Position numbers and translations under genes: made by a program
Notes under the pieces: generated by a model
What the model saw: only the letters and a program-made list of their open reading frames with translations
The model's database searches: none
Told to the model about the DNA's origin: nothing
Assembly: GCA_034687125.1 (NCBI GenBank)
Contig: JAQGBZ010000003.1
Span: 496,001-560,000, forward strand
Reading direction: 5' to 3'
Source: Neelides folsomi
Taxonomy: Eukaryota; Arthropoda; Collembola; Neelipleona; Neelidae
DNA length: 64,000 bases
Part shown: positions 11,491 through 24,800 of the stretch, piece by piece
Position numbering within the stretch: position 1 is the first letter of the stretch
How the letters are laid out: each line of letters begins with the position of its first letter

Positions 11491-14048
11491 TTAACACCGA
11501 ACTCCTTTAAAATGATAAAAAGGAATTAAAATGCAGTCATCCAATAATTACAGGTGAGAATAGAGAAAATGAAAATATGGTAGTTGTTATTATTAGATAA
11601 CTATAATTTTAAATGTTTACTAACCTGATAAACGGCAGGTTGGTGGGCAGAGTTTAACGCTAACAAAGCATTGATTCTCCTGTTGAGGAGGGCAGCAAGG
11701 TTTTGGGCAACATTGAGGAGTCTGAGGCTGAGGGCAAGTGGGTGGAGGAATGTAGCAAGGAACGGTGCTTTGCTTTAATTAGTAAATTGAACATTAATAT
11801 TTTTTATTCACTTTAATAAATCAATGATTAGTGAATTGCAATTTAAATAATACCAAGCTAATGCAAAGAGGTCTTGGGCAACAGCGAGGATCAGAAGGCT
11901 CACAGCATAGATCAGGGCAGCAAAGCTGAATAATCGAAAAAGTGTTAAATTCGGTTAGCTTATAAAACTTCAATAGTTTGACAAGAGATTCGGGAATTTT
12001 ACTTGTGGTAGTCGACAGCAAGGGTCAGGACAGCAAGGTTGACATTGCTTAACTATCAATTATAAGCTTTGAAATAAAATGTCCTTTGAAATCAAATATC
12101 TGCAATATGAAACTCACCAACAATGCAGCACGGAGGAAGAGGATTGCAGCATGGGGATGGGCAACAATCTTGATTTGGTGGGCGAGAGAGAGGAGGGCTG
12201 CAGCTAATTATACCGTAAGATAAAAATCATTATTATTACAATAATTGCACAAGAAAAGTCGACGTGAAAAAAGATTAAATTGTCTTGGTTTATGTTCCGC
12301 CGGAACCATAAACGGGGCCCGGTGTATTGACTGATGTTATAATGTTTACTAAATGAATTTTGAATTACTATAAATTGTGACTATGGCATTATTTAGTGTG
12401 TTGCTATGTTTTGTTATAATATGAATATGAAAAAATGATGATTTTTATGATTGTAATTTCCGACAAATAAAGTCGCACTTTTTCATGTGCAAATTCTAAC
12501 TATAAAGTGCACCGAAATCTAACTATAAATGAAGGAGACAATGATATAGAAAGTAAAAATATAAATATTCATTTCCAAACCTATGACGAATAGGTCGAAC
12601 AATCATGCTTGGTGGAGGGCAGCAAGGATCAGGGCAAGGACTGGAATAAAACAAATTTTTTAATAAACGTTATCAATTAATTGACTCAAATCATATGAAA
12701 TGGCATTTACCCGCAAGGTGGTGGGCAACAATTGCCACCTCCGTAGCTATTGCCACCTCCACCGCCACAGCTATTTCCATATCCGCCACCATTACTATTT
12801 CCGTATCCTCCGCCGCCTCCGCAGCCACTGCTTGTATTACAACCGCCGTAGCCACCACCGCAACCGGCTCCACGAGCTCCGCAACATCCACCGCCACCGA
12901 TAATGGCACTGCTGCTTCCGTCACAACACCGACGACCGCAACCAAGGCCGCCTCCTCCGCAGCCACCTCGTCCTTAATTAAAAGGAACGTTACCATCAGT
13001 ACCTTTCAACATGTTTCATTTTCATAATTATTATTTTAAAATTTATTTTAAAAACCAGAGGAAGAGCCACAACAAGGAGTTCTATCTTGACAACACGGGT
13101 CTCGGCATTGCCTGCATGGTGGGCAGCATGGAATTGGAGGACAACACCTTAAACATAATTAATTAAATATGAATTCTTGAACTTGAATATTTAATATATT
13201 TTGCTAACAGTTGTTGAATTTCGTATGGTATTTATTTTAATGAATACCTCGGTGGGCAAATGGGAGGAGAAATGACCAAGCACATTCGTTTGCAACAAGG
13301 AACTTCCGGACATGGGGGCGGGCAGAAACCTTCATAAAATATGATTATTAGCACAACAAGTAGATCGAATATCACCATTGAAAGATATGAATATTCATTA
13401 GCGAATAAATTAAATCTCATTTCTAGAATGATGCCTTACATCTTCTTGAGAGTTGAATGCTAATGAAACAAAAACCACATTAAATCACATTTGATTAATT
13501 GTATTAATTAGTGAGTAAAGATAATTATATTCTAGATACGAATTAATGAAATTGAAATTCATGAGCTAACCATGGATCAGGACAGCATGGTGGAGGACAG
13601 CAAACCTAATAAAATAAATGTTGATTATTTCACTTCTAAAATATACGATTAGACAAATAGCCAATATAGTAGTTAAAATGAAACGTTAAATACCTTTGGA
13701 AAACATGGCATTGGTGGACAACATTGTGGAGGAGGTAGTGGACAAGATCTACAGCATGGTCGACATGGATCCGGAGTGCCTAAAATACAAATCAATTTAA
13801 TTGTCTTAAATTAATGTGTTAAAGCAATGAAAAATCTACGGTTTAAACAGTAGTACTTACAAAGGGTTAAGCGTGGAGGACAGCAACATGGCGGAGGGCA
13901 ACATTTCCCAATCCCACATGGACTCCCAGCCTATTAAAAATCCAAATTTGATTATGTTTACTATGCTTACACATGGAATTACGAGCAATTAAAATCAAAA
14001 TTGTGAATTTACTCTTGTCTGGTTTGATGAATAACAGCCACAAGCCAT
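11491..14048 (-). CDS. Cys/Pro/Gly-rich structural protein, 14 small exons, 370 aa
   Basis: Not recognised as a named family. Minus-strand exons: 14048-14013, 13930-13861, 13779-13694, 13605-13571, 13459-13440, 13329-13248, 13147-13056, 12972-12711, 12640-12581, 12203-12118, 12052-12003, 11925-11854, 11772-11625, 11504-11491 (1113 nt). The protein starts MACGCYSSNQTR with no signal peptide, so it is probably intracellular. Most exons encode one or two CCPPPCCP- or CCPDPCC-like modules. The largest exon (12972-12711) encodes a Gly-rich block with CGGG, GYGN and GCCG repeats ending CCPPPC. Composition recalls disulphide-crosslinked proteins such as keratin-associated proteins, SMCP and the Drosophila Mst sperm proteins, but this is composition, not homology. 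The first and last exons are short and least certain; the core is well supported by conserved frame and splice phase. Confidence 0.7.
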
Positions 14049-14458
14049 TCTCTTTTGATGTTATTAGAACGGGAAATTTTGAATTTTACTTTGAATTTAG
14101 AAAGAAAATGAAAACGAGGAAAATGAGATGCTTCCTTATAAAATTAATGAATAATTTTTCTAGGGTCTAAGTGTTTTTATAACTATTTCCTTGGTAAATT
14201 ATGTACTGATTAATTTAAAGATTTTGGACTTTTAAACTATCGATTAACCAATTTTAATTAAAAATGTCAGAATAATAAGTTTTTAATGTTTTATTTCAGA
14301 TAAATGAATCACATCAATTAGATCTAACAATATTGAATAGCTTTTTGCATCTTAGCCAATTAAATAGTAAGAAATTTAACATTATTAAGGTCACTTGCAC
14401 TTCATGAAAATGTTTGTATAGCTAATCATTAGTGGAAGTTGTGAATTAAAGCTGAAAC
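14049..14458. other. Spacer between two minus-strand genes
   Basis: About 0.4 kb, AT-rich. It contains a 65-codon plus-strand frame without splice or family support, which I do not call. Probable promoter region of the Cys-rich gene and 3' region of nothing else; no repeat seen. Confidence 0.5.
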
Positions 14459-15522
14459 TCAAGCCCGAACATCACCACTGCCACGTTTAGCAGCAAAAGC
14501 CTTGGCCTTCATGTCCCCCTAAAGGTTAGGTTAATCGGTAGAATTTTCATAAATGAAGATGAACAAAAAGTTGAATAACCAAATTAAGTTAGTTATATCA
14601 ATGAATAATTGATAATAATGTAGGTAATAACTAAAATTAAAACTTACATCAGGGCCAGAGGAAACTGAATTACCCTCATCGCCACTTTCTTCTTCTCCCT
14701 CCTCCTCATCGCTTGAGTATGAGAGACCAGCAAACGGATCAACTGATTTAAAATACAAAATTATTTCAGAGAAAAATGTCAATTTAATAATGAAAATTAT
14801 ACATTAAATTAAACAACATATTTGATAAAAGAATCTTTTAATTATTGGAATTACTGATAAGTTGCTCAGCAGTAAAGAACACTGGGCCTTCGCCACGTGT
14901 CAGAGTCAGTTTGCAGTAATCAGTCACTGTGAGCTGAAGATTCGCTTGAATTTCAGTCACCAAAGAGTCATTTCCATTCCGTCCATCGAGAGCCACAATT
15001 GGAGTCGTGTAGAATGTCCCTGCCTTGGCAGGAAGTTCCATGTTGACTCGATTCAATCCTTTAACTCCATCCCCAAGAATGACCTGGAGGATCATTACCA
15101 AAGTATAAATCAACCACTAATTCTCAATTTAGTGCTCATTCGAAGTGCATAAAAAAGTTAATAGCCATACGCGGTTCAATTTCAATTGGTAAATGAAGTC
15201 ATAAACGTTCGGCATCTCCTTTGATTCCAATTCGTCGGGTTTTCCTTTCCAGATGTATTCGCGATTATTCCCATCAAGAACAATGGCTAAAATGTACAAG
15301 TTGTTTATTTATTTAATTTTATAACAATTGCCAAACAAGTTTTTGGAAGGGACAAAGATGTGATAGAACATATACCAAAATGATAATAACGATATCCAAA
15401 AGTTATGATTAATTACGGATATTCGTCGCAAGACAATTGTAGTTAGAGTTGGAAAGCTGCGACAATCTTGCTGCATCCGACTGATCAACCGACAATTGCG
15501 TTTGTTGATCTTGCTTTTCCAT
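14459..15522 (-). CDS. Unrecognised conserved-looking protein with acidic C-terminus, five exons, 201 aa
   Basis: Function unknown; I do not recognise the family. Minus-strand exons: 15522-15417, 15286-15171, 15083-14855, 14742-14648, 14518-14459 (606 nt). Protein starts MEKQDQQTQLSV. The middle is well structured in appearance, with IPIVLDGNNREYIWKGKPDE, MPNVYDFIYQL, AKAGTFYTTPIVALDG and ANLQLTVTDYCKLTLTRGEG. The C-terminal part holds a serine/acidic stretch (LSYSSDEEEGEEESGDEG) and ends MKAKAFAAKRG. No signal peptide or membrane helix. The start is uncertain: the Met codon follows directly after an acceptor AG, and a 27-nt upstream exon at 15664-15638 (SLQQKFQLK) would join in frame, so the true N-terminus may lie further upstream. 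Confidence 0.65.
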
Positions 15523-18500
15523 CTACAATTAAGATGTGTGTTAATATCCCAAAGAAAATTTCAAAGCGTTCATCAATACAAATTATTAATATGGTTAACA
15601 GAAAGAGCAATATGGTTATTACAAGTATTGTTCGTACCTTCAGTTGGAACTTCTGCTGCAGCGACTGTAACAAGGAAATCAGAGTGAAAATGGAAGTGTT
15701 TGAAAAGGTTTGTAAGTTTCCTCAGAAGGAAGAGAAAATGAAGAAAATGAGTTTAAGTTTAAGGAGATTTGTTAATTTTTTAAGTGTTTTTATGGATACA
15801 AAATATATAAGTAGACAAGATTATATCAGTTGATCATGATTAAGAAATTGAGACTTACGGAAATCAAGTTGGACAATGAGAAGAATCGTCGAAGAATCGA
15901 GAAGGTAAGATCAAAGAAGACTCGAACGAAACTGAAACTGGAAGAAGAAAGAGAAAGTCAAACCCTCGATGGCGTTTCTTTTCAACCACTCTTTAGGACC
16001 GGGAACTTTCAAATAACGGAGCTAAGTATAAAAGCATTTCATTTTATTTCATTTTCGTTTAGTATATATCATATTTCGTATCGTGATCATTAATTTTCTT
16101 ATTTATAAATTATTTTACAATTCATCATTATTGTCTGCTACTTCAAAATTCAAAAATATTACAATGAAATATACAAGAACTGACTATGCTACATTGACCA
16201 TTAATAGTTATTTTATAGCAATTAGTCTTGGATCATTACTATTCAATTTTAATAATTTTTTTATTATTTTGGGGACAGCGTTCAATCGGAGTTTGCTGTA
16301 TGCAGTATTGAGTGATTGGACCAAATCTCTATTCTTAAATACCCTAATTGGCTTAAATCAAAAGATAAATAAAATCAACGTTTAAGAGGATGTTTTAAAC
16401 CGTTCATCCGCTGATAAAAAGGTATAAATACGAATAATAAAATTAATAAGTTAATAAATAACACTATGAATAAACATAATAAACAAACACTATACATTGT
16501 AATGTAATATAAAAATCTCCATTAATATGTACCATAAGTTAATTAATCGTCTTTTCACAATTTTATCTTGAAAATCATAATTAAAATGTTCTTTATTTGA
16601 ATAGAAAAAAATAAAACAATTGGAATAAGAGCCGTATTTGATTGAGCATGGGCTGGAGAGTATCTGTAAGTAATTTTCTAATATCTCGTTTTTAATATAT
16701 TTTTAAAATTTTTAATTATTTTACGTTATACAATAATTGTATTTAGAATGTATATTAACCAAGAGTAATTTTTCAGTACTAACAAAGTTTCATTTTATGT
16801 CATTTTTCAGTGAGCCGTTCAAATGTGAAGAGGGCATGAAGCATAGAAATTGAGCTGTACACTCCAAGAGTTCCATTCGCAATCCAATTTGGCTCCACAT
16901 TCCATAAGCTGACTCTGAAAGAGGCGGAGCGAAAGAGGTAGAAAGAATTTCGCCATGTCACACTTTTTGTCTCTTACCCGGTTCCGGGATTTTTATATAT
17001 GTGAAACGTCTGTCGTCTCCGTTTTGCCAAAAAGCTCGTCTAGTTGAATGAGTCACCTTTTAGGCAGCCAGGGTGCTCACTCGACATCCTCCTCGTTTCC
17101 CTTTCCTTTGGCCCTATCTTCCCCACCACCAAATCCCCGACAAGTCGAGTGAGCCCACTAGAGACGAAAGTGCAGTTGCACTTGCACTCCCATGCAAGAT
17201 TGCAGTCTGCAGGCAGAATCTGAATTAAATGAAAAAGACTCGTGTGTGTGTCTGTGTATGTGTGAAGAATAAAAAAATTACTACGTACTCTTTTTTATTA
17301 GGATTCCAACTGTACTTCAATAAGTAATGTGAAGGAACTCTGGGGCCTTCCTCGTCAATATCATTATTTAACTTAACCAGTGCCCACTGTCCTCATTTGG
17401 AAATATTCTTCAAAATCATTAAAAAGGTATTTGAAATCAATAGTTGTTATTGCTATTTGGTGGCCCAATTGTTATCTAACAGTGATTGACCATGAGTGAT
17501 GCAATTTGTGTTTTCTATTCCAATTAAAGGGGAATTATAAGGAAGTCAGCTGGAGAATTCTTCGTTTTATTTTTTGGATATTATTTGAATTACAGCTGAT
17601 TCGATTTTTGGAACGTTTACTCATCATCAAGAAACTAAATAAATTCAGGTAATTTTAATTTACAGTTCAACTGTTTCGCCAATAAAAATTAATCTTAAAA
17701 CTAGGAATTGTGATGAAAAGATGTAAGGGAATATAAAAATCGATTGGATAATGAATAGTCAATAGTTAAATATTTACTTAACAGCTCCGCACAATTAACA
17801 GTTAGATTATTGACTCAAACCTTAAAAAATATGAATGGTCGGAGTCAGATTTAACCAGAATAACAATTGATAATTTTCTAATTTGTTTCATACTGGTATA
17901 AAAAATTGCGTTTGATTATTGATAGCCATTAAACGATTTTCATTCAAATAATCATGAAACTGCATAGCGAATTAAATAAATTCGCTATCATTCAAATTAA
18001 ATATTTATACATTCAATTTAATTTGCAATTATAATATTGGAATTTTTTAAACGAATGATTTCTTAAACGTACAAATTCAATTTCAATTCCTGAATTGATC
18101 AGCATGCAAGCGTTGAACATTAAATCTTATTATAATAAATTATAAGATTTACCTGACCTTCTCATGACCAAAGTTAGCATTGATAATATAAATCACCGTT
18201 TGTCACGTTCCATAGTTAATCATTTCCTATTCTTCGATCCATATCGATTTCTTCCACACGACTGTATTATCTATGAACTAGATCAATTTGGAATATTTGT
18301 CTCATTTTTTCATTTTCTATTCCACAGCGCAAGAATGTCAGGATGAAGAGCGAAAGTTATTTTAATAGCTGAAATTGACACTGAATAAAATGAAAGCGTT
18401 CACAAATTGGAGCGAAATGCCAAAGTAATTTTAAAGATGAAACACATCAGCAAGCAACATTGAAGACTGAAAACACTAAATCACTACAAGACTTACCTCT

Positions 18501-18859
18501 AAATAAAATAGTAAATATTCATTCAAAATTGCCCATTTTTCTTGAATCAATACAAATACAAAAATATGGCTAAAAGTTTTTAATCAGTTCGTTTAAATTT
18601 TGTTTCATAGGTTGGTGAATTGAAAAATGAATTTTGAATCGAAAATTAAAATCCTCTGAAATGTTTCAGTAAAGAAAGAAAAAACTTTATTAGATCTCTG
18701 AATAAATAAATACAATTCTACTTTTCTAAAGAACGAGAAATCATCGGTAGACGAAATGGACATAAAGTAAAATAAGATTTATTCAAAATTTCGGGAGTTT
18801 CCTCATTTCTGTTTTCCGTTGGATCTGGAATAACAACTGGGATCCAGGATTTATTGAAA
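15523..18859. other. Long region upstream of WNK, no firm gene
   Basis: About 3.3 kb. Near 15.5-15.9 kb it may hold 5' exons of the unrecognised minus-strand gene, including a perfect GTAAGT donor on the minus strand at about 15858. A GT-AG pair on the plus strand, 16666-16810, and the more GC-rich stretch 16.9-17.2 kb suggest a non-coding first exon and promoter of WNK. The plus-strand frames at 15.83-16.39 kb lack support. No repeat recognised. Confidence 0.4.
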
Positions 18860-21800
18860 ATGAACAAGAATCGACCGGAGGGAGGACATGGGAATGGAAA
18901 TAACAACGGAGAAACTCCTTCAACGACCACGGCCAATTCTCCAACATTCTCTAATTCAATCACCTCAAATGCAAGTCAACAAAATTTTAAAACACCTCCA
19001 ATTCCACCCGGAGGAGGAACCAAAGGAAAAGGTGGTGGGAACTCAAGTAGCGGCTCAAGAACTAGGATTTTCACAGCAACAAAAAGAAGTGTAAGTCTTT
19101 CTAATAGCCATTGTGGGAACAACGGAGGAACTGGACGTGGGGAATCTTTCCGAAGGAGTCCAACACCCTCCAACAATTCATCATCATCCTCCACGGGCAG
19201 CAGTGGAAATAACGGAAAGACGACCGGGAGTTCAAGAGGGAGAAATCGTAGAAGATCTGCACCAGCTAGTCATCCAACATCACAAGAGTCTCCTCCATGT
19301 CCACGGGCTGCAAGTCATCAAAATCCTTCTGGAAGGTTCAGATTTTCCTTAATGTTTTCTTTAAAAGTCTTTAAGTATTAAGATTAAGGCCCTTTTAGAG
19401 TTGAACAAAACCCTATTAGACTTTTCATAAGTTTTAAAAGGTCATAAAAGTCTCATAAGACTTGTTGTTCGGAGAAGAAGAAAAATGGACTTTCCAGATT
19501 TTCTATTAACAACCTTCAACGACCCTACGTATCAATTTCCAATCACATCACCTTTGATTCATAGTTGTGGAATTTAATTTATTTCACATTAAAATTTACT
19601 GTGAATGGGGGAAGATTATTTGATTTTTATCAGCGAATTCTCCGTCTCATTCAATGTAAACACACTTGTAGTATTTCCTTATCTATTTCATGTTTCCCAA
19701 AACAGACAAACACGAGTTGGTTGTATGAGCCCGTCTAACTTCAAATCAACACTGTTTGAGCAGCTTATCTTCTAAAAGCCATTTAACTTTAAAAAAGTTA
19801 TTTTATAAAATCAACAACAATTGGCGGCTAATTTATCGTAGTTTTGTTATGCAGGGTGGATTATTTGCCTTCATTTTAGTTTATTTATGTTTATCTTATA
19901 TTTGAAGATTATATTTTGATATGAATGATATGATATGTTTGACACTTTGAGTTGTTTAATTGACCATAGTCAAGCGTTAGTTGTCATTAATGTTCAGAGG
20001 TTTTCAGGATTGAAGGCGCCTCTGTTTAAGTATATCAAATCACTATTTTATCCGTCCTAGACATCTCTCTATAATTTATGCTATAAAGTTTCCACTATGC
20101 ATTTAAATTAATTAAATTATCATTTTATCTCGAGTCATTAAAAGTTCAAGCTTCATTAAAATTGTTTACTTTTGAAACTTTTGATACTTTTCCCTTTATA
20201 CGTCTTCATTTCAAATCTATTAATTAAATGGTCAATGCCATTCAAGATTTTTTTTAAATTTTAGAATATTTATCTTTGGAATTAAAATCTAGATCGATGT
20301 GTGATGATAGCATAGCCAAAATAGAGAAAATGGTCTTTGAGTCATTAGAGGAACGTGGAAATGAGCATTAAAAGAACATTCCTGAACTTTGAAGTTATAG
20401 AAAAAAGGAAGTGGTGAGATGAGAGTATGTCTGTTTGTAAAAAAGGAAAAAAGGTTCAACGTGTGCTTCGTTTCATACTCATTCTCACCAGCAAGTGTGG
20501 GACCGTCTAGTTCTATAGAATTCTCCCAATAGTATCTAATATACATGTAGTAGAATGCTAATTTTAGTCCCTCAACCAAACCAACTTAACTCACGAGGCC
20601 AAATCCCAATTCATCCACTCATTTTATTCTCAGATTTTTTTCCTCCACCACAAACTCCTTTCCTTAAGCTCCTCATTTTCTCTTATATCTTAATCCTAAC
20701 TTAACTTAACTATCTCTTCCCCAGCCTCTCAGCCCTGAAGAACGTTTTCAATGGTTCTAAAATCATTTCTCGCTGAATCTAAATCGGAATATATAGTTTA
20801 AAACTACTTTTTATTATTTTATTAGTAATCTTAAATATTGAAGGAACACATGGCTAAAGTCACGTCAGATCAAAAGTGACATGAGACAGCACCTGTCAAT
20901 AATAAATTCGCCACTCCTCAATTTTTATCTTAATATAAAGTGAAACTGGACTCTTAATTAAATAAACATTCAATTTATTGGTCAATTCAACTGGATTTTT
21001 TTTATAAATTACTAATTAACAATATTATTGGTCATTTTGATATCGCATCATTTGAATACTGAATCTCTAAATGTAAGAGGAGACTGAACTTTGAATATTT
21101 TGAAAAATGTATTTGAGATAAATAACATGAAACGACTAAAGTTTTTATATGAAATGACTTGAACTTGAACCCTCAAGGAAAATGATGAAGAGGACGTAAA
21201 TGAGTAATTTAGTAAAAGTATACATTTATAATGTTAATTGGAGTGTGGAACATTTCAGTTTGTAATTATCTTTACAAGAGTCATTGAGGAATGAATGGAG
21301 GGATAAGGCGAGCCTCGTTAGTTCATCATCCTCGATCCTTTAATGTTCTCATGATCAATCTCCATCATCACATCATCAAACAACGCGGAGTTGTAATCCA
21401 ATTTAAATTACTCACATAAATACTTATTTAAATATACTCAATCAGACCATCACCATTTTTTGCTCATTTGTCACATTTATTAGTCATATAATTATTGTTA
21501 TTTCTATACACGCTCGTTGTCAAATTCAATGGTGAAGTTCAAGGGTATATTTGATTTTGATGGGGACATTTTATTTAGCTAAAACCATTTCTATAAAAGG
21601 CATAAATTATTGTCACTGTGTCATTTAAAAGACTCACCTTTATTTGGCTCATTTATGCAAAACAACATGTAGCATTTTATTTGAATGATGGAGAGGATTT
21701 TAAATGACTCAATGGTTTACTAGAAATTAAATATTCATTTATTTTCAATTTCGCTTCCGGCTTCCTTTTATGTACGATTTTGATTTGGTCATATCTTTGA

Positions 21801-24800
21801 ACTCATTGTCAGATTATTTTTTGTGATTTGGATATTGACGTAACAATACTGTCAAATAGCCACGAAGAGATTTGGCGTAATTTAGATGATTAAATATTAA
21901 TTAGGAACCAATTGAAATATGAAAGAAATATATAAAAATTTTCCTCATTTGGATGTGACGATGAGTATGGCTATTAATGAAATGAGTTCGTGTTGTTGAA
22001 ATAAATTATGAATACTTTAATGCCCGAAGACCTTAATGGTTTTTTGACATGCTGAGTAAAATTGAATTGCTCATCGTTTCTTCCCCCATTTTTCACTCAC
22101 AGCAAATTACTCATGGAACATGAAAGTTCCCTTGTTTTTAAACCTTGAGTTTTATTGTACACTTTTACCAGCTAATTTAAATTGACATCCGGTTCTCTTC
22201 TTTCAGAATTTCATTTGCCGAACATGAAATAACTTAATGCTATTTACTTTTATTATTTTATCAAAGTTGGCGAAATGAAAAGATAATGAAAATGGCGAAT
22301 AATTTACTTACTTTATACATTCAAGAAAACTTATAGTGACTTTAGGGAATTTTTACTCAAGCTATTGAATCACTTATTGCAGAAATGGCCATATTTACAA
22401 TACATTTGGATGTACTGAATTGATATTAGATATAAACTACATAAATAAATACATTAAGCCAAACATTGTAGAGTTAAATAATCAGAGGGAGTGAAAAGAT
22501 AAATATTACAGAATGCGCTTTACGCTAATTCATAACTAAATACATAATTTTAAATTAAGTCTTCTTCATCAGTCTTTCACAATACATATTAATTGTACAG
22601 ATATGCAAATGGCGCAATTGTCAAAGCCGTAAATGGAAGTTTTTCTATGTCATTTGGATTTGTATGTAAAAACTATTTGATTAAACAGTCAACAGTAGAG
22701 AGGACAATGCATCGAAGTTTACGATAGTCGAAAGTTTATTTAGGAAATTAGAAGGCGTACTTGTGCTTCAACGCAATTTTATTATTCCACTCTCACATAA
22801 GGGTGTTAAATCAAGAAAAGAGAAACTGTCCATTACATAATATATTTGCCATACATAAAAAGATCTCCGTCTCTCATGCATCACTTGAGATCTTAAGATT
22901 CAGCCCTTTTTCATATTATTAACAAATTATTATTATTTAAATCTTACAACTCGCTAAACTTCATACATCTAAAAAAACGAAACCTTTGTTACACATAACT
23001 AAAGAGTTGGACTCCAGTGAGTCGAAGGTAAAATTGTCTGCGAACTTTTTGCACATCGCGACAGACTGAGCATTTTTCACCGACTTCATCCCGTGCATTG
23101 TCTTCATTTCATGAGAAAGGACAATAAAGTTTGTGAGTCCTTGCAAACATACGATTCCGTGCCCTGTAACAAAAGACATATTTTTATAGGAGAAACTTCT
23201 CTTGCTGAGTCTTCGTTCCAATAGTTCTTGGATTGGGTCGGGTCGTAAAGGAAGAGGAAAAGCAAATAGAATTTGCAGTTTCTCCCAACAGATTCACCAT
23301 TACTCTTCGGGAGATTTATCGCTTCATTAACATTTACAAAAACGTCAATCCACACACACTCACAGACGGGAACTTCCTCCTTTCAATTCACTTTTTTTCT
23401 ACGAACGCGAATGTAAATTACACCAGAGCCATAATAATAATCGTCGACGAAGCATGTGACAAAATGCATTTAGTAAGATGGGGATGTTATTAAAACTCGA
23501 ATCTATCCATTAATTTATGTGGTCTTTTAACAAGTTTTTTTGTTGGGCAATTTATTATTTTCAAATGGGTTACTTACCGTATTGAACCGATTTTTATCCC
23601 CGGGCTTAAATTAAAAATCAGAGGTTGGATGAGGGGCTATATTTCGGACAGGGCTTAAATTCGGGCTGGGGCTAAAAATTCCTCATTAGCAAAAATAAAT
23701 TAAATGAAAATTTTTAATATAAATTAAGTTAAGCTTTATTTCATTCATTTTCTGATTCTTAATCGCTGTCATTCTCGCTCTCTTTAGACATTCCATCACT
23801 TTCTTCTGTTTCATCTTCACTCTCAGAAATGACAATCTCATTCATATCATGCTGGTCATCATCTTTGAGATTTTGTTCAATTGGCTCATTGTTTACATCT
23901 TCACGAAATTGTCGAAGAAGATTTCTTCCTTCCGAACACTTCCCATCTTGCTTAAAGCTGTTATATTTTGTCTTGATAAATTATCTAAAATTCAAATTAA
24001 ATTAAAGTACTTTTACAAATTATTGTAAAGGTGTTTATTGTTTAATAAATAATTTTTTGATTAAGTTCTTACCAAGTTTAAGTTTTTGCTTTTTCCATTC
24101 TCTGACTTGTTTGGGAGCAATTTTAAAATGATCAGCAGTATTGTTTTGTGAATGTGTTTCAGCGTATTTTAAAGCTTTACGTTTAAAGTCAATTGAATAA
24201 TGCCTTCTCGGCATTTTGATTATCAAATTTGATTTAGATAAGTTTGAGCTAGTTTGAGCAGAAGCGTTTCGTTGTTCAACTGAATTTGCTTTTAACATAT
24301 CTAACGGGGGCTATAATAAGGGCAGGGGATAAACATTGGTTCAATACGGTATGTGGAATTAATTAATTGGAATTGCTCATATTATTCAATTTCAATGAAT
24401 GAATGGATACCCTTGCATTTTGTCTGTCAATTCATTATATTATACAATTAAGCATAAATAATATATCATCCTATGTTTCTAATTCAATTGTCAGTCATAT
24501 TTATATTATATTTAATTTAATTTCAATGAGGAAATGTGCGATTAACATTTTACGCTATTGAGGAAGTTACTTGCTTATTTTACACGTCGTTTTCCTCTTC
24601 ATTACTCACTATTATTACCAAAGACTGAACAATAACTTCCCCTACTTCCAATACTTGATTTAATAGGAATAAAAAGTGTGTTTTTCCGCTAATATTTGAG
24701 GAATTAATATTTTAAAATATACAACTCATAATACTAATGTATGGTAATATGGTTGTTTGATTAAATTAAATACTTTCGTAAATGGCAATGTATTGATATT

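Noticed and set aside
12691-13027. Long Ala/Val/Thr/Ser-rich frames on both strands
   Set aside because: They are shadows of the Gly/Cys-rich minus-strand exon 12972-12711, whose GGC-type codons open the other frames.
15468-16385. Cluster of plus-strand frames of 60-120 codons
   Set aside because: They lack family-like sequence and consistent splice phases. Better minus-strand splice signals occupy part of the same region.
22961-23355. Minus-strand frames with a possible acceptor in WNK intron 1
   Set aside because: Two competing frames, no donor-acceptor chain to a start, and no recognisable family.
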